From contig JAFAKB010000049.1 in assembly GCA_019235885.1 (NCBI GenBank), positions 83,674 to 147,673 of the forward strand: DNA of 64,000 nt, in the 5' to 3' direction. The translations under genes were made by a program, and so were the position numbers. Below the pieces are notes generated by a model that was not told the origin of the DNA, ran no database searches, and saw only the letters and a program-made list of their open reading frames with translations. Shown in pieces: positions 27,554-35,884 of the stretch (positions are counted from its first letter, which is position 1; each line of letters opens with the position of its first letter). This DNA comes from Candidatus Eremiobacterota bacterium. GTDB taxonomy: Bacteria; Vulcanimicrobiota; Vulcanimicrobiia; Vulcanimicrobiales; Vulcanimicrobiaceae.

Positions 27554-29653
27554 ATGCGTCGACCTACGATCCTGGTGCTCGGTGCGGCGATCGCGTTGTT
27601 GTGCTCGTCGCCCGCGTATGCGGTTTCGCAGCGCCCGCAACTGGCGATCCCGCACGTCGCGAAGGGCCCCGCGATCGACGGCACGCTGACCGACGAGGCC
27701 TGGAAGTCGGCGAAGCACGTGACGCTGGCGTACGATCTGCGCCACAAGACGCTGCCTTCGAGCAAGACCGACGTCTACGTCCTCAGCGACGACGCGGCGC
27801 TGTACGTGGCCTTCGACGCCGAGCAGACCGGCGAGATCGTCGCCAACCAGCACACCGACGACGTCGGATTCGACACCGACGACGAGGTCCAGGTCGACCT
27901 GTGGCCGGGCGGGCCGAACGGGTTCCGCTACCTGTTCACCGCGACGCCGCTCGGGACGCACTACCAGCACTCCAGCGAGAACTCCGTGTACGCGCCGAAA
28001 TGGCAGAGCGTCGGAAAGCTGCGCCCGGGCGGCTACACCGTCACGATGCGCATCCCGTTCAACGTCGTGCGCGGCGACGGCCGGCCGAACTGGCAGATCC
28101 AGTTCGTGCGCTTCGTGGTGAAGACCGACGATTTGTTGGTGTGGGCCTACGAGAACGGCCAGTCGGACCACAACGACGTCGTCTACGCCGGGACGCTCAA
28201 CGGCCTTTCGACCAGCGCGGCGAGCGCGCGGCCGAAGCCGCGGATCGGGCTGTTCGGCGTCGCCGAAGCGGCGGCCGCCCACGACGACGGCAACACGACG
28301 CGCTCGGGCGCCGACGTCTCGATCCCGCTGACGCGCACGACCTCGTTCGTCGGAACGTTTCACCCCGACTTCTCGAACGTCGAGCAGGACCAGCAGTCGA
28401 TCTCGCCGACGGTTTACCGGCGTTTCGTGAACGAGGTCCGCCCGTTTTTCGCGCAGATGCAGCTCACCAACCCGTTCGACTGCGAGGTTTGCCCGAGCGT
28501 GAACGAGCTCTACACGCCGGGGATTCCGACGCCCAAGCGCGGCTACGCGCTCGAAGGCTCCCAAGGCCCGGTGACGTTCAACGCCTTCAACGCGATCGGC
28601 GACCGCCGCACCGACAACGCCTACACGGCGCAGTGGCGCAACGAACAGCGCACGCTCGGATTCGGGTTGCAAGCGGTCGACACGTTCGCGCCGGACTTCG
28701 CCGATCGCCTCACCACGCTCGGCGCCTTCGCCACCGACCGCAAGCACAAGATCGTCTACCTGAACTACGGCTGGGACCGCGGGACGAACGTGCTCGACAA
28801 CGCGCAGGGGCAGCGGCTCGACGCCGGCGCGGCGTACTACGGGACCGACTACTACTTCGGCGGCGGCGTGCGGAAGATCGGCGGCTACTACAACCCCGTC
28901 GCAGGCTTCATCGCGACGCCCGACGTCGCCGGCTGGTCGTTCGACGGCGACCGCACCTTCCGGTTCAAGCCCGGCAGCTGGCTGAAAAGCGCCGAGATCA
29001 ACGGGTTCATCGAGCGCTACCACGGCTCCGACGGCCGGCTCGACCGCACCAACAACGACCTCGCACTCACGCTGATCAACAAGAACCTGTGGCGGGTGCA
29101 GGTCGACACCGGCTCGACGTATCTGAAGCTGCAGGACGGTCGGATGACACCGGTCTCGCTGGCCGGGATCGCGCTGAGCTATCGCGGCGGGACCGCGACG
29201 CCGACGGCGTTCGTGTTCAACCACGGCCGCTACGGCGACGGCAACATCGCGACGTTCGACCGCAACACCGTCCTCAAACTGGGCCCCATCACGCAGCTCT
29301 CGCTGCAGGCCTTCGACACCGTGTGGTACGCCGACGCCGGCTACCGCAACGTGCAGTGGCTGGAGCGCGTGGCGCTGACGCGCAACATCTCGCGCGAGGC
29401 GTCGTTCGCGATCGGCTGGCGCCGCATCATCGGAACCCCGCCCGCGGTCGCCAACTACTACAGCTATGGCACGACGACGTTTCCGACGGGCCCCGCGAGC
29501 TTCTACTCCGCCTCGAACGTTTCGCTCGCGTACGCCTATCACCGCAAGCGCGACGAGCTCTTCCTCGTCTACGGGGACGCGAGCGCGCCGTCGACCAAGC
29601 CCGCGGTGATCCTCAAGTACGTCTACTACCTCGGCGGCGAGAAGGGCACGTAG
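27554..29653 (+). CDS. secreted CBM9-like / DUF5916 protein
   Basis: 699 aa from ATG 27554, which follows GAGGTG by five bases. Signal peptide about 1-23. Residues 30-215 match a family 9 carbohydrate-binding-like sandwich (IDGTLTDEAWKSA, VYVLSDDAALYVAFDAE, DTDDEVQVDLWPGG). The remainder, from about 225, resembles the beta-barrel DUF5916 domain that usually lies in the outer membrane. Probably a surface protein acting on or importing a glycan or peptide; substrate unknown. Confidence 0.75.
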   Translation: MRRPTILVLGAAIALLCSSPAYAVSQRPQLAIPHVAKGPAIDGTLTDEAWKSAKHVTLAYDLRHKTLPSSKTDVYVLSDDAALYVAFDAEQTGEIVANQHTDDVGFDTDDEVQVDLWPGGPNGFRYLFTATPLGTHYQHSSENSVYAPKWQSVGKLRPGGYTVTMRIPFNVVRGDGRPNWQIQFVRFVVKTDDLLVWAYENGQSDHNDVVYAGTLNGLSTSAASARPKPRIGLFGVAEAAAAHDDGNTTRSGADVSIPLTRTTSFVGTFHPDFSNVEQDQQSISPTVYRRFVNEVRPFFAQMQLTNPFDCEVCPSVNELYTPGIPTPKRGYALEGSQGPVTFNAFNAIGDRRTDNAYTAQWRNEQRTLGFGLQAVDTFAPDFADRLTTLGAFATDRKHKIVYLNYGWDRGTNVLDNAQGQRLDAGAAYYGTDYYFGGGVRKIGGYYNPVAGFIATPDVAGWSFDGDRTFRFKPGSWLKSAEINGFIERYHGSDGRLDRTNNDLALTLINKNLWRVQVDTGSTYLKLQDGRMTPVSLAGIALSYRGGTATPTAFVFNHGRYGDGNIATFDRNTVLKLGPITQLSLQAFDTVWYADAGYRNVQWLERVALTRNISREASFAIGWRRIIGTPPAVANYYSYGTTTFPTGPASFYSASNVSLAYAYHRKRDELFLVYGDASAPSTKPAVILKYVYYLGGEKGT

Positions 29654-29669
29654 ACCGCAGCGGTTGCGA

Positions 29670-30026
29670 TTACGCGGGCGCGTTGGAGGGGCCGGCGCGC
29701 TCGACGAAGCCGCGGTAGATGCGGACGAGGGTCTCTTTCTGGTCCTCGCTCAGCCGGGCGTCGGCGCGGATCGCCTCTTCCACCGGGACGCCGGCGCGCT
29801 CCACCTGGCGGCCTTCGAGCAGCCCGGCCTGCGCGTACATCGTCTCAGCCGAGATCTTCAGCGCCGAGGCGAGGTTTTTCAGCACGTCGGCCGAGGGCTT
29901 GTGCAGGCCGCGCTCGATCTGGCTCAGATACGGGTTCGAGATCTTCGCGATCTCGGCCAGCTGGCGCAGCGAAAGGTTCGCCATCTCGCGCTGCGCGCGG
30001 ATGAACTCGCCGACCCCGGTCCACAT
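29670..30026 (-). CDS. XRE-family transcriptional regulator
   Basis: 118 aa from ATG 30026 (TTG 30050 is an alternative). The helix-turn-helix spans about 6-60: IRAQREMANLSLRQLAEIAK followed by ISNPYLSQIERG and KPSADVLKNLASAL. The C-terminal half is a short acidic helix region. It lies just downstream of phaB on the same strand, so it may control PHA metabolism, as small regulators near pha genes often do. Confidence 0.8.
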   Translation of the reverse strand: MWTGVGEFIRAQREMANLSLRQLAEIAKISNPYLSQIERGLHKPSADVLKNLASALKISAETMYAQAGLLEGRQVERAGVPVEEAIRADARLSEDQKETLVRIYRGFVERAGPSNAPA

Positions 30027-30052
30027 GTCGTCGCCGTCGTGCTTCGCCAACG

Positions 30053-30793
30053 CTACATGTCCAGGCCGCCGTTGATCGTGTAGACGGCTCCCGTGATGTA
30101 GCTGGACTCGGGCTCGAGCAAGAACTGCACGACGCGCGCGACCTCCTCCGGTTTGCCGAGCCGGCGCTGCGGGATCTTCTCGATCACCGCGTCGAGCGCG
30201 GTTTTCGGCATCGCTTCGACCATCTCGGTGCCGATGAATCCCGGCGCCACGACGTTGACCGTGATCCCGCGGCGCGCCGTCTCCAGCGCGAGGCTCTTGG
30301 TGAATCCGAAAAGGCCCGCCTTGGAGGCGGCGTAGTTGGCTTGGCCGACGTTGCCCGTCTCGCCGATCACCGAGCTGATGTTGACGATGCGGCCCGAGCC
30401 GCGCTCGATCATGTGCTCGAGGACCGCTTTGGTCATCGCGAACGCGCCGAACAAGTTCACGTTCAGCACGTTGTGCCAGTCGTCGGCGCTCATCTTGCGG
30501 ACGGTCTTGTCGACGGTGATCCCGGCGTTGTTGACCAGGAAGTCGATCCGGCCGAAGCGGTCCATCACCTCGGCGACGACCCGCTGGCAATCTTCGATCG
30601 AGTCGACGCGTCCCTGGTGCACCGAGACCTGCCCGCCGTCGGCTTCGATCTTCCGCTGCAGCGCTTCGGCCGGCTCTTTGCCGCGGCTGTAGCCGGCCGC
30701 GACGCGCGCCCCGCTCTTCGCCAGCGTCGTGGTGATCGCGGCGCCGATGCCGCGCGTCCCACCCGTTACCAGTGCCACCTGTCCGTCGAACAC
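30053..30793 (-). CDS. phaB: acetoacetyl-CoA reductase (SDR)
   Basis: 246 aa from GTG 30793, which follows GGAGG by eight bases. NADP-binding TGGTRGIG (10-17), LVNNAG (87-91) and the catalytic S140/S141-Y154-K158 set (NISSVIG, YAASK) are visible. It reduces acetoacetyl-CoA to (R)-3-hydroxybutyryl-CoA for PHB synthesis. FabG is the close alternative, but the divergent phaZ gene favours PhaB. The C-terminal GAVYTINGGLDM is typical of the family. Confidence 0.85.
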   Translation of the reverse strand: MFDGQVALVTGGTRGIGAAITTTLAKSGARVAAGYSRGKEPAEALQRKIEADGGQVSVHQGRVDSIEDCQRVVAEVMDRFGRIDFLVNNAGITVDKTVRKMSADDWHNVLNVNLFGAFAMTKAVLEHMIERGSGRIVNISSVIGETGNVGQANYAASKAGLFGFTKSLALETARRGITVNVVAPGFIGTEMVEAMPKTALDAVIEKIPQRRLGKPEEVARVVQFLLEPESSYITGAVYTINGGLDM

Positions 30794-30960
30794 GTGCCGA
30801 TCCTCCGCCTTGTCGTATCGCCCGGCGGCCCGGCTTCCCCTTCCGCGGGCGGGCGAGGGCTTTTCGGGCCGGCGGCGGAAGCCCGCGCGCAAGACACGGG
30901 TGTTGCGGTCAACGGCTTTTCCCGATGGATGGGTAGAAGCGCGGGCTGGAGGCTCCTTCG

Positions 30961-32148
30961 ATCTACTACGAACAATACGACGCGGCGTATCTCGCGATGG
31001 CCCCGGCGCGCTGGTCGGCCGTCACCGCGCAAGCCATTTTCGGCAACCCGTACAACCCACTGGCATACACGCTGACCGGCCGCATGATCGCCGCATCGGC
31101 TGACGTCTTCACCGGCGTTGCCCGCCGCCGCGGAAAGCCCGCCTGGCACCTGCCCGCGCGGATCGAGACGGTCGACGAGCGGCCGTTCGGGCGGCTGATC
31201 CAGTTCGACACCGGCGCGGGTCCCGAGCGCCCGCGCGTCCTGCTCGTCGCGCCGATGTCCGGACATTACGCGACCTTGCTGCGCGGCACGGCGGAGGCGC
31301 TCATCGCGCAGCACGACGTCTATCTCACCGACTGGTTGGACGCGCGCGACGTCCCGCTCGAAGCGGGACGTTTCGATTTGGACGACTACATCGGCTACGT
31401 GATCGACTACGTCCGCCGCTTGGGTCCGGACGTGCACGTGATCGCCGTCTGCCAGCCGGCGCCGGCGGTGCTGGCCGCAATCGCGCTGCTCGCGGCGGAG
31501 AACGATCCGGCCTCGCCGCGCACGATGACGCTGATGGGCGGCCCGGTCGATCCGCGCCGCGCGCCGACCGCCCCGGTCGAATTGGCGATGACGCGCACGC
31601 TGGAGTGGTTCGAGCACGAGCTCACGATGCGCGTCCCGCCGTGGTACCGCGGGGCGGGGCGATCGGTCTATCCAGGTTTCCTGCAGCTCGGCGCGTTCAT
31701 GTCGATGCACCCGGAGCGCCACGCCGAAGCGCACTGGAAGATCTTCGAGGACCTCGTTCGCGGTGACGGCGAGTCGGCGGCGAAGCGCCGCGCGTTCTAC
31801 GACGAGTACCTGAGCGTCATGGACATCACTGCCGAGTTCTACCTGCAGACCGTCGACGAGGTCTTCAAGCGCGCGACGCTCGCGAGCGGAACGATGCGGT
31901 GGCGCGGCCGACCAGTCGACCCGTCGGCGATTCGTACCACCGCGCTGCTGACGATCGAGGGCGAGCTCGACGACATCTCGGCGCCCGGCCAGACGCTCGC
32001 CGCGCACGAGCTATGTTCCGGCATCCCGAGCGAGAAGCGCCGCAACGTCTTCGAGCGCGGGGTCGGCCACTACGGAATCTTCAGCGGCCGCACCTGGCGC
32101 ACGCGCATCGCGCCTCAAATCGCCGCCTTCATCGAGGCGAACGCCTAG
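30961..32148 (+). CDS. phaZ: intracellular polyhydroxyalkanoate depolymerase, probable ATC start
   Basis: 395 aa. It hydrolyses intracellular PHB granules. Alpha/beta-hydrolase blocks VAPMSGHYATLLRGT, TDWLDARDVP, VCQPAPAVLAA (nucleophile Cys about 164), MGGPVDPR, EGELDDISAPGQT and HYGIFSGRTWR match PhaZ. Homologs begin M-x-Y-x-x-H/Y-E/D; here the same stretch is (ATC)YYEQYDAAYLAMAP with GGAGG eight bases before ATC 30961. The only canonical start, ATG 30997, lies after this conserved segment, and TAG 30934 closes the frame upstream. Divergent from phaB. Confidence 0.87.
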   Translation: MYYEQYDAAYLAMAPARWSAVTAQAIFGNPYNPLAYTLTGRMIAASADVFTGVARRRGKPAWHLPARIETVDERPFGRLIQFDTGAGPERPRVLLVAPMSGHYATLLRGTAEALIAQHDVYLTDWLDARDVPLEAGRFDLDDYIGYVIDYVRRLGPDVHVIAVCQPAPAVLAAIALLAAENDPASPRTMTLMGGPVDPRRAPTAPVELAMTRTLEWFEHELTMRVPPWYRGAGRSVYPGFLQLGAFMSMHPERHAEAHWKIFEDLVRGDGESAAKRRAFYDEYLSVMDITAEFYLQTVDEVFKRATLASGTMRWRGRPVDPSAIRTTALLTIEGELDDISAPGQTLAAHELCSGIPSEKRRNVFERGVGHYGIFSGRTWRTRIAPQIAAFIEANA

Positions 32149-32158
32149 CGCGCGACGC

Positions 32159-32193
32159 AGGGCAAACGCCGGCTGGGCCACCGGCGTCGCCCT
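32159..32193. terminator. hairpin between convergent genes
   Basis: ACGCCGG (32166-32172) pairs with CCGGCGT (32181-32187), and after a small internal loop AGGGC (32159-32163) pairs with GCCCT (32189-32193). It lies between the 3' ends of phaZ and the next gene. No T-run is present, so it may work with other factors. Confidence 0.45.
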
Positions 32194-32216
32194 GGAGGCG
32201 GGGCGCGCGTCGCCGC

Positions 32217-33803
32217 CTACACGTTGGCGGTCTGCGCCGCGCGCCCGACCGCGGTCTCTGCCTTTTCGGAGACGAAGTCGCGGAGTGCTTCGGTCAGCAG
32301 CTCGGTGTGCTGCGCGGCGCGCCGTTCGTACGAGATCAGCTCGGCGAAGCCGTTGCGCAGCCCGCGCTCGACCGCGGCGCGGAGCGTCGTGCGATCCGCG
32401 TTGCGCAGCCGGCGTTCGGCGTGCATGGTGAGGATCTCGCGCACGACCCCGCCGAGCGCGAACTCGCGGTAGAGGTACAAGCCGCGCATCGGCGCCGGAT
32501 CGCGCACGCCGTTCCGCTCGCCGATTGTCGGATCGAACAGCGGCTGCACGGTTTGCGGCAGGTGTATGCCGATCCATTCGGCGATGATGCACTGCGAGGC
32601 CGAGCGCCCGATCGCGTCGACCGCCGCGGCGCCGAGCTTGACGATCGGCACCTTCGGTCCCATCTCGTTCAGATGGGGTATCCACGGCAGCCCGGCGACG
32701 GCCGTATCGAACATCGCCTTGATCTTCGCGGCCGGCGCGAGCCACATCGCGACGTTGCGGTGATACTCTTTGATCTGCGCGAAGATCTTCTTGCCTTGCG
32801 GCGAGGCGTTGAAGCCGAGCGAATCGATCGGTTCCGGCGTTCCGAAAGAGAGAGTCGGGCTCACTTCGCCGGTCAGGTTCACGTTGAACCAGTGGTGCCA
32901 GGTCGCGTCGGTCGCGACCCGGCCGACCGACGCCGCGTGCCCGTCGTACGCCGCGATCACGCCGAACGTCTTCGGGTCGACGGCGCCGAACACCGGGTCG
33001 GTGTGCGCGTTCACGGTGGCATCGGCGATGATCTCCGGCCGCACCGTTCCGGGCCATTGCACCGTCGTGTACGTGTCCGCCGTGTAGTTGCCGGAGAAGT
33101 CTTGCGGCAGCGCGCACTCGCCCTCGTGCATGTGGTCGGGCAGCACGCTGATCGGACCCTTCGAGCCGCACAGCAGCGCGTGCGGGAACGACTCTTCGAC
33201 GAACGGGAACGCCGACCAGCCCCACTTCGGCCGGATCGAGATCGTCTGCGGGCGGTCGTCGGACTGATCGAAGAAGTCCGTGATCCCGTCAGGACCAGGG
33301 ACCAGGGTGTCGTGACGGTGGTTGCCGCTCACCGGCGGCGGATCGCCGAGCGGGCCGCCATACTTCCATTTGCGCATCAGACCGGCGCGCAGCAACCCCG
33401 CGCCCATCCCCGCGCCGAGCTCGTCGTGATCGCCGGTCGCGAAGAGGCCGCCGCCGGCATCCATGAACTTGGCGATCGCCGCGTTCTCCTTCGGCGTCAA
33501 GTCGGCGCCGTCGTCGCCGAAAACCCAGATCTCGTCGTACGCCGACAGGTCGACGCCGGCGTTGGCGAAGCCGAAGTTCGGGATGTCGGGCGTGGAGAAC
33601 ATGTCGGTTCCGCGGTGCGCCTTCGTCACGTTGAACTGAACCCACCACGGCGACTGGTTCAGCGTGTCGAGCAGGTCGCTTAGGCTGAAGTCCTGATTTT
33701 TCGCATACGTGATGCGCTCGCCGTCGGCGACCATCAAGATGTTCACCTCGACCGGCTGGACCCATGGGTAGGGCCACTGGGGATGGTTGGATCCGAGACC
33801 CAT
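32217..33803 (-). CDS. cytoplasmic protein with a ThuA/amidotransferase-like domain
   Basis: 528 aa from ATG 33803, preceded by GAGGAGG at good spacing. No signal peptide. Residues about 20-180 look like a class I glutamine amidotransferase / ThuA fold: YDEIWVFGDDGADLTPKE then FMDAGGGLFATGDHDELG, where a Cys nucleophile is absent. The middle part mentions a fixed W-x-x-W-F/H pattern (TWHHWFNVNLTGE), and the C-terminal third is helical. I do not recognise a full-length family. Function unknown. Confidence 0.65.
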   Translation of the reverse strand: MGLGSNHPQWPYPWVQPVEVNILMVADGERITYAKNQDFSLSDLLDTLNQSPWWVQFNVTKAHRGTDMFSTPDIPNFGFANAGVDLSAYDEIWVFGDDGADLTPKENAAIAKFMDAGGGLFATGDHDELGAGMGAGLLRAGLMRKWKYGGPLGDPPPVSGNHRHDTLVPGPDGITDFFDQSDDRPQTISIRPKWGWSAFPFVEESFPHALLCGSKGPISVLPDHMHEGECALPQDFSGNYTADTYTTVQWPGTVRPEIIADATVNAHTDPVFGAVDPKTFGVIAAYDGHAASVGRVATDATWHHWFNVNLTGEVSPTLSFGTPEPIDSLGFNASPQGKKIFAQIKEYHRNVAMWLAPAAKIKAMFDTAVAGLPWIPHLNEMGPKVPIVKLGAAAVDAIGRSASQCIIAEWIGIHLPQTVQPLFDPTIGERNGVRDPAPMRGLYLYREFALGGVVREILTMHAERRLRNADRTTLRAAVERGLRNGFAELISYERRAAQHTELLTEALRDFVSEKAETAVGRAAQTANV

Positions 33804-33824
33804 ACGAAACACCTCCTCGGGAGA

Positions 33825-34003
33825 GCAAGAAACCCGCGGAGGACACGGTACGCGCCGCGTCTTACCGGCGGCTTACCGAAATGGGCGCGTAAGCGTTTCG
33901 ACAGCGTTACGCCGTACGATCGTCGCGCTCAAGGCGGCGTGCCTTGGTCAGGCGCGCCGGCGGCGCTCTCGCGCGCCAGCACGGCGTGGCAGCGATCGCG
34001 GAA
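33825..34003. repeat. direct repeat copy A (about 175 bp)
   Basis: This noncoding stretch matches 35701-35884 in the same orientation, roughly 80 percent identical by eye from AACCCGCGGA (33831 / 35711) to the TTCCGNGA of the minus strand. Both copies contain the sequence GGCGCGTAAGCGTTTCGACA. The two copies flank a lipoprotein gene and tRNA-Asn. Copy A ends inside a truncated remnant of the gene that carries copy B. The rest of the 33804-34141 gap holds no gene. Confidence 0.7.
33929..34003 (-). pseudogene. 3' remnant of the TonB-like gene at 35810-36724
   Basis: Read on the minus strand this stretch gives FRDRCHAVLARESAAGAPDQ-GTPP followed by a stop, nearly the same as the last 25 residues of the intact gene (FRDRCDAVLARERAAGAPDY-GTPP). 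Upstream of FRDRC the similarity ends, so only the 3' tip was duplicated. It is part of direct repeat copy A. Confidence 0.7.
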
Positions 34004-34141
34004 GCGCGGCGAGAAAGAGTCGTCGGATCATCGAATCGCTCCCCATAGAGACGTCCTGAGCCTCGGACCCTTCCCCGCTGTGCCTTCCCTACTGACGCTG
34101 CGGTCCTGTTGTGCGCCGACGAACGAACTGACGGCGGGGCA

Positions 34142-35260
34142 TCAGTTGATGCATGCGTGATCCACGTCCGAGTACTCGGACTGAACAGCATAGTTCGTTC
34201 CGTTGAGGTTCGCAGAATATAGGTAGCCCACGCAAAGATCGCTGATCTCTTGACCGTTCCTGTAGACGTACCAACTGGAGCCGTCCGGGTCGGTTATCGT
34301 CTCGAACATCTCGTGCGAGAGGGTCGAAGCTGTTGAGTCGATCAGGTCGTCCCCGTTTTGCGTATTCGGGCCGCCGATGACGCCGCATCCGGGTACATCC
34401 TGGAACGGCTCTACCGTGTACAAAAGGTGTACCCCTCCGCCGTAGTCGACGCTGCCATGGTAGGCGCAAAACCTAAACGTGCCCGGGTTGTCAGGCGAGT
34501 AGCATGACGACGAAAAGTCAATGCACGTGTCGAGGTTCGGAGGCAAGAACACGTGGAAAACGTGCCCATAGCCGCGACCCGCGATTTGTGAGGCTTCCCA
34601 GACCCACAGCAGGATATCGTCCTGTCCCATGACCGGGTTTCTGAAACCCGGATTCGACGACAGCAGCAACTGCGTAGCCGAATACGAATTGCCCATCGTG
34701 TAACGGTTCGGCGAGTTCAGCCCGACGTACTGATCGAGATGGCTTATGAACTGGCTTGCACCAAGATCTGTGAGGAATTGCCCGGGTCTTCCCCAGCATG
34801 TGCTTGCGCAGCTTTGATAGTTCGTCGAAATGTAAATGTTATGCGAGGCCGTGCCGCCAACGACCACACCGCCTTCATAGCTTACGTCGAACGGACTGTT
34901 GACGAACGTCGAGGGCCGCCTGGCGCGAACGGACGCCGTCACTCCCGGATGCACGGCAAAGACGTGGACGGGTCCGATCTGAGCGGGTGGAATGGCGGCG
35001 CCGGCAGGAAGCGCGAGCGCCGCCACGTGAGCGTCGCTCTGATCGACGCTGGAAGTAGGAGTGTACGCTGACACTTTGAGCGGCAAAGACGTCGGCGCCA
35101 AGCCGCTGCTGGGCGTTGGCGTCGCGGCGGGTGTGATCGGGGCGGTGGTCGCATTGGCACTCGCTGGATTTTGTGTGGCGGGTACCGCGGAAGAACCGCC
35201 TCCGCCACACGATGCCAAACCAAGACAGACTGCAAGGAGAACGCTGAGCCGATGTCTCAT
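34142..35260 (-). CDS. secreted lipoprotein with an HExxxxxTDP motif
   Basis: 372 aa. The signal peptide ends in a lipobox, LASC (15-18), then Gly/Ser/Thr/Pro-rich linker to about 60. The mature domain contains ISTNYQSCAST, a Cys-rich centre (DTCIDFSSSCYSP, FCAYHGS) and SHEMFETITDPDGSSWY near residue 315. This HE...TDP pattern occurs in a bacterial family related to exordium/PHI-1 proteins and suggests a metal-dependent hydrolase. Base composition is less GC-rich than most neighbours. It lies between the two 175 bp direct repeats, so it may be transferred cargo. Confidence 0.7.
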   Translation of the reverse strand: MRHRLSVLLAVCLGLASCGGGGSSAVPATQNPASANATTAPITPAATPTPSSGLAPTSLPLKVSAYTPTSSVDQSDAHVAALALPAGAAIPPAQIGPVHVFAVHPGVTASVRARRPSTFVNSPFDVSYEGGVVVGGTASHNIYISTNYQSCASTCWGRPGQFLTDLGASQFISHLDQYVGLNSPNRYTMGNSYSATQLLLSSNPGFRNPVMGQDDILLWVWEASQIAGRGYGHVFHVFLPPNLDTCIDFSSSCYSPDNPGTFRFCAYHGSVDYGGGVHLLYTVEPFQDVPGCGVIGGPNTQNGDDLIDSTASTLSHEMFETITDPDGSSWYVYRNGQEISDLCVGYLYSANLNGTNYAVQSEYSDVDHACIN

Positions 35261-35506
35261 GGTCGTACCTCTAGCCTAAGCAAGTAGCAAGAAAAGGCGA
35301 GAGGCGTTAGCCGCTCGCGACCAATCGCCTTCTGCTGAAGCACCTCAGAAAACGCCTTGACGGATGCTTTACGCTAAAAGCTGTCGCTCTACAGATTCGG
35401 CAACGGCGTGCGAGGACCGACGAACCAGGACACGAGGTCGCGTACTGCCACCGAACGCGACGTTGCACCGCCACGCGGTAATCGGCTCGACACGCTGATC
35501 GGACAC

Positions 35507-35525
35507 ACCAAGAAGCGTTCTTGGT
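35507..35525. repeat. short perfect inverted repeat
   Basis: ACCAAGAA and TTCTTGGT separated by GCG. It lies in the 350 bp gap (35261-35610) between the lipoprotein start and the tRNA-Asn terminator. The rest of this gap shows no gene; it should hold the lipoprotein promoter. The repeat could be an operator or a weak hairpin. Confidence 0.4.
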
Positions 35526-35573
35526 AGGCGTCGGAAGACAAAGGGCAGATCCTGCGCCTTCCGTTCCGCTCTC

Positions 35574-35603
35574 GAAAAGAAAACCGCGCCGTAGGCGCGG
35601 TTT
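35574..35603 (-). terminator. intrinsic terminator of tRNA-Asn copy 1
   Basis: On the minus strand, a 10-bp perfect stem AAACCGCGCC / GGCGCGGTTT with a 3-nt loop is followed by a T-rich tail (complement of GAAAAGA at 35574-35580). It starts 8 bp after the tRNA. Confidence 0.8.
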
Positions 35604-35610
35604 CTGAAAG

Positions 35611-35683
35611 CTCCCGGAGTTGGACTCGAACCAACGACCCGCTGATTAACAGTCAGCCGCTCTACCGGCTGAGCTATCCGGGA
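35611..35683 (-). tRNA. tRNA-Asn (GTT), copy 1, no encoded CCA
   Basis: Complete cloverleaf on the minus strand: acceptor TCCCGGA / TCCGGGA, D-arm AGCTCAGCCGGTAGAGC, anticodon loop CTGTTAA with anticodon GTT, T-loop GGTTCGAGTCC, discriminator G. The 3' CCA is not encoded. It differs from copy 2 by one base in the body. Confidence 0.95.
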
Positions 35684-35700
35684 CCAACTTGCCACGGTGG

Positions 35701-35884
35701 GCAAGGAAAGAACCCGCGGAGTAGACGGTAGGCGCAGCGTCTTGCTGGCGGCTTACCGGCATCGGCGCGTAAGCGTTTCGACAGTGGCACCCCGCACGAT
35801 GGTCGCGCCTTACGGCGGCGTGCCGTAGTCGGGCGCACCGGCCGCGCGCTCGCGCGCGAGCACGGCGTCGCAGCGGTCACGGAA
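35701..35884. repeat. direct repeat copy B (about 175-185 bp)
   Basis: Second copy of the repeat at 33825-34003, in direct orientation. It starts 17 bp from the 5' end of tRNA-Asn copy 1 and runs into the last 25 codons of the TonB-like gene. This copy is presumably the source, because its coding part is intact. Confidence 0.7.
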
